Origin: Mesorhizobium onobrychidis
Lineage (GTDB): Bacteria; Pseudomonadota; Alphaproteobacteria; Rhizobiales; Rhizobiaceae
Length of the DNA stretch: 64,000 nt
Assembly: GCF_024707545.1 (NCBI RefSeq)
Contig: NZ_CP062229.1
Coordinates: forward strand, 6,305,501 to 6,369,500
Direction of reading: 5' to 3'
Below the pieces are notes generated by a model that made no database searches, was not told the origin of the DNA, and saw nothing but the letters and a program-made list of their open reading frames with translations. The position numbers and the translations under genes were made by a program. Below, piece after piece: positions 61,010 to 64,000 of the stretch (its first letter is position 1; every line of letters begins with the position of its first letter).

Positions 61010-61306
61010 ATGCTGCGCATCGAATGCCCCTGCTGCGGTCTGCGCGACCATGACGAGTTCCGCTACGGCGGAGACGCTTCCGTCACGCGCCCGGCCCACG
61101 ACGATCCCGATCCGCAGGCCTGGTACGCTTATGTCTATCTCAGGACGAACCCGGCAGGCCCGCACCGCGAATTCTGGCAGCACGTGATCGGCTGCCGCCA
61201 ATGGCTGGTGGTCGAACGCGACACGCGCAATCACGCCATCGCATCCGTTGACTTCGCCAGGAAATTACCCCCCAGGAAATCGCTGGCCAGGAAATCACCC
61301 GCATGA
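61010..61306 (+). CDS. soxD: Sarcosine oxidase subunit delta
   Basis: A 98-residue zinc-binding subunit. The N-terminal CPCCGLRDHDEFRYGGDAS and a later HVIGCRQWLVVERDT supply the cysteines and histidine of the zinc site. The final part carries an uncommon lysine-rich repeat (RKLPPRKSLARKSPA). It starts 13 bases after SoxB and overlaps SoxA by four bases, the standard BDA order. The gamma subunit, if present, must lie beyond the window. Confidence 0.92.
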   Translation: MLRIECPCCGLRDHDEFRYGGDASVTRPAHDDPDPQAWYAYVYLRTNPAGPHREFWQHVIGCRQWLVVERDTRNHAIASVDFARKLPPRKSLARKSPA

Positions 61307-64000
61307 GTTCGAACCACAAGCGGCTGTCGATGGGTGGCCGCATCGACCGCGAGCAGCCGGTCGATTTTACCTTCGATGGCAGGACGCTGGCTGGATATCG
61401 CGGCGACACGCTCGCCTCCGCGCTGCTCGCCAACGGCGTCACCCTGGTCGGGCGCAGCTTCAAATATCATCGTCCACGCGGCATTTTTTCCGCCGGGCCC
61501 GAGGAGCCGAATGCGCTGGTCACGCTCGCAACCGCAGGCAGGCGCCAGCCGAACCTGCCGGCGACGACACTGGAACTTGCAGACGGCGTAGTCGCGGAAA
61601 GCCAGAACCGCTGGCCCTCGCTCGCCTTTGACGTGCAAAGCGCCAACGGCCTGTTGGCGCCGTTCCTTTCGGCCGGCTTCTACTACAAGACCTTCATGGG
61701 CCCGACGCGACGCGCCTGGATGTTCTACGAGCACTTTATCCGCAAGGCGGCCGGGCTGGGCAGGGCCGGCACCGACCCCGATCCCGACCGTTACGAGGTT
61801 CGTCATGCCTTTGCCGATGTCGCAATCGTCGGCGGCGGCCCGGCGGGATTGTCGGCGGCGCGTGCTGCCGCAGCGGCCGGCGCGCGGGTGGCGCTGATCG
61901 AACAGGATTTCCTGCTCGGCGGCCAGCTTCTGGCGGAGCCGTCCGACAGCGCAGCGGCCGCATGGTTGAGACAGGCCGAGGCCGAGCTCGAGGGCTCCGA
62001 AACCGTCACTCTGATGAAGCGGACAACCGCTTTCGGCATCTATGACGGCAATGTCATCGGACTGGTCGAGCAACGCGACCCAACCAATCCGCAGCCGGCC
62101 GGCGAAGCGCGGCAGACATTCACCATGCTTCGCGCCCGCTCGATCGTTTTCGCCACCGGCGCCATCGAGCGACCCATGGTGTTCTCCAACAACGACCGGC
62201 CTGGCGTCATGCTTGCCTCGGCTGCCCGGACCTACCTCAACCGCTTCGCCGTTCTACCGGGCAAGAAAACCATCGTCGCCACCAGCAATGACGGCGCCTG
62301 GCGCGCCGCCTTTGACCTTGCCGATGCCGGCGCGGAGGTAACGGTTGCCGATGTTCGCGCAGCGCCGCCCGAAGCACTTGTCGCAGAAGCCGCACGGTTC
62401 GGCGTGATGGTTCGGGCCAAAACGCATATCGTCGACGTGCGCGGCGGCCATGCCGTCAGGCGTGCAACGCTCAACGGACCGGACGGCCAATCGGAAACGG
62501 CCTGCGACCTGGTCTGCGTGTCCGGCGGCTGGTCGCCAACCGTGCATCTCACCTCGCATCTTGGCGTAAAACCTCAATATCGCGACGACATTGGCGGCTT
62601 CGTGCCGGGCGCGTTTCCGGCGGACCGGTTCGGCGCCGGCTCGATGATGGGAATTTATTCGACCGCCGATGCCATCGAGGACGGTCATCGCGCCGGCACC
62701 GAGGCGGCATGGTTCTGCGGCAAGTCGACGCCGGCGCACGCCCCGTCGAAACTCGATCTCGGCGAGACCGCCGCGGCCCCGCTTCACGAAATCCTGCCCG
62801 CTGGACGTGGAAAAGCCTTCGTCGATTTCCAGATGGACGTGACGACCGGGGATATCGAGATCGCCCATCGCGAGGGCTATCAGTCGGTGGAGCACCTGAA
62901 GCGCTACACCACGCTTGGCATGGGCACCGACCAGGGCAAGACCAGCAATTTTGCGGCGCTTGCCGCAATGGCGGCCTTACGCAACGCAACGATCCCCGAG
63001 ACCGGCGCCACGACCTTTCGACCGCCCTATACGCCGGTCGCCATCGGTGCGCTTGCCGGACGCGCCATCGGCCATCATTTCAAGCCGATCCGCCGTACGC
63101 CGATGCACGACTGGCACATGGCGAACGGCGCCAAGATGCTGGAGGTCGGGCTCTGGATGCGGCCCTATTTCTACAGGCAATCCGGGCTCGACGTGAACGA
63201 AGCCTATGTCGCCGAAATGCGGAGTGTGCGCCAGGCCGCAGGCCTGATGGACATCTCCACCCTCGGCAAGATCGACGTCCAGGGCCCGGATGCCGCGATT
63301 TTCCTCGATCGCATCTACGCCAATGGCTTTGCCAAACTGCCGGTTGGCCGTGCGCGCTACGGCGTCATGCTGCGCGACGACGGCATCGTCTTCGACGACG
63401 GCACCACGACGCGGCTGGCCGAGAACCGGTTCTTCATGACCACCTCGACCGCCAAGGCCGCCGACGTGCTGTCGCGTCTTGAATTCCTGCTCGATACGGC
63501 CTGGCCGGATTTGCGCGTCGCAGTGACCTCGGTGAGCGATGAATGGGCGGCGATGTCGGTTGCCGGACCGAAAAGCCGCGCAATTCTGAGTGCCGCGTTT
63601 CCCGCTCTCGATGTTTCCGACGCGGCACTTGCGCATATGGGATTGCTCGAAAGCGAATGGCAGGGCCGTGCGCTCCGCATCCTGCGCCTCAGTTATTCCG
63701 GCGAGCGCGCCTACGAAATCTATGTCGGCGCAACTGCCGGTGAACAGCTTTGGAGCCGCCTGCTCAAAGCAGGCAGGCCGCTCGGCCTGAAACCTTACGG
63801 CGTCGAGGCGCTCGGCGCGCTGCGTGTCGAAAAGGGCCATGTCGCCGGACCTGAAATCGATGGGCGCACGACGCTCGACGATCTCGGCCTCGGCCGCATG
63901 GCGGGCAAGCGTACCGGCTTCGTCGGCGACGTGCTGCGACGGCGCCCCGCCTTCCAGGCGCCCGACCGCCAGCGCCTGGTCGGACTGGAATGCATCGAGG
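61303..64000 (+). CDS. soxA: Sarcosine oxidase subunit alpha (3' end beyond window)
   Basis: The first 899 codons of an approximately 990-residue subunit. The N-terminal Fer2_4-like domain (about 15-100; RSFKYHRPRGIFSAGPEEPN) has no cysteines, as usual. The NAD-binding fold begins at VAIVGGGPAGLSAAR (173-187). From about residue 620 the aminomethyltransferase (GCV_T) domain starts and transfers the released one-carbon unit to tetrahydrofolate. The gene runs off the right edge. Confidence 0.92.
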   Translation, partial: MSSNHKRLSMGGRIDREQPVDFTFDGRTLAGYRGDTLASALLANGVTLVGRSFKYHRPRGIFSAGPEEPNALVTLATAGRRQPNLPATTLELADGVVAESQNRWPSLAFDVQSANGLLAPFLSAGFYYKTFMGPTRRAWMFYEHFIRKAAGLGRAGTDPDPDRYEVRHAFADVAIVGGGPAGLSAARAAAAAGARVALIEQDFLLGGQLLAEPSDSAAAAWLRQAEAELEGSETVTLMKRTTAFGIYDGNVIGLVEQRDPTNPQPAGEARQTFTMLRARSIVFATGAIERPMVFSNNDRPGVMLASAARTYLNRFAVLPGKKTIVATSNDGAWRAAFDLADAGAEVTVADVRAAPPEALVAEAARFGVMVRAKTHIVDVRGGHAVRRATLNGPDGQSETACDLVCVSGGWSPTVHLTSHLGVKPQYRDDIGGFVPGAFPADRFGAGSMMGIYSTADAIEDGHRAGTEAAWFCGKSTPAHAPSKLDLGETAAAPLHEILPAGRGKAFVDFQMDVTTGDIEIAHREGYQSVEHLKRYTTLGMGTDQGKTSNFAALAAMAALRNATIPETGATTFRPPYTPVAIGALAGRAIGHHFKPIRRTPMHDWHMANGAKMLEVGLWMRPYFYRQSGLDVNEAYVAEMRSVRQAAGLMDISTLGKIDVQGPDAAIFLDRIYANGFAKLPVGRARYGVMLRDDGIVFDDGTTTRLAENRFFMTTSTAKAADVLSRLEFLLDTAWPDLRVAVTSVSDEWAAMSVAGPKSRAILSAAFPALDVSDAALAHMGLLESEWQGRALRILRLSYSGERAYEIYVGATAGEQLWSRLLKAGRPLGLKPYGVEALGALRVEKGHVAGPEIDGRTTLDDLGLGRMAGKRTGFVGDVLRRRPAFQAPDRQRLVGLECIE

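Overview
The window is high-GC (about 60-65 %) DNA from an alphaproteobacterium. Its content points to the Rhizobiales, most likely a Mesorhizobium-like soil or plant-associated strain: many solute ABC transporters, several GntR/FCD regulators, a RIME-like palindromic repeat, an Ehu-type transporter next to EutD/DoeA-like enzymes, and a heterotetrameric sarcosine oxidase. No rRNA, tRNA, integrase, IS element or CRISPR array was seen. The species assignment is inference.

Layout. 0-0.9 kb: end of an MFS transporter and a divergent Lrp/AsnC regulator. 0.9-7.8 kb: a minus-strand spermidine/putrescine-type ABC importer with a hydantoin/Asp-Glu-type racemase and a two-domain acetyltransferase, plus a divergent GntR regulator. 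7.9-13.4 kb: a minus-strand operon read as guanidine utilisation. It has a sigma54-type promoter, a guanidine-I (ykkC) riboswitch, a TauT-like ABC importer, a guanidine-hydrolase-like ureohydrolase, a His-rich protein and a HupE nickel permease. 13.5-22.8 kb: a GntR regulator divergent from a plus-strand operon with its own sigma54-type promoter. That operon encodes a BMP-type ABC importer, a biuret hydrolase, a second cysteine hydrolase (triuret hydrolase candidate), a cupin and allophanate hydrolase. The two operons together look like a nitrogen-scavenging island for small C-N compounds.

22.9-27.3 kb: a di-haem (DUF1111-like) oxidoreductase that appears split, with its second haem domain fused to the C-terminus of a YeiH-type membrane protein, followed by an APS-reductase-type CysH. 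27.5-39.2 kb: two very large regulators (a MalT/SARP hybrid and a LuxR-type LAL), a 2-oxoglutarate oxygenase, an SDR, and several decayed genes (LysE exporter, GFA enzyme, PQ-loop-like protein, orphan TOBE domain). 39.3-49.7 kb: a secreted S10 peptidase, then a sugar-acid-type catabolic cluster (lactonase, CoA-transferase, enolase-superfamily dehydratase, mutarotase, Gfo/Idh dehydrogenase, MaoC protein, amidohydrolase, IclR regulator). This cluster keeps a leaderless solute-binding-like protein and a relic of a permease.

50-53.2 kb: a beta-propeller protein, a TPR/wHTH regulator, a DUF899 protein and a small membrane protein. 53.3-64 kb: an Ehu-like polar amino-acid importer with a GntR regulator, divergent from two M24-fold hydrolases lacking the usual metal ligands and sarcosine oxidase subunits B, D and A (A runs off the window). 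The logic suggested is import, amide hydrolysis, then oxidative demethylation of an N-methyl amino acid.
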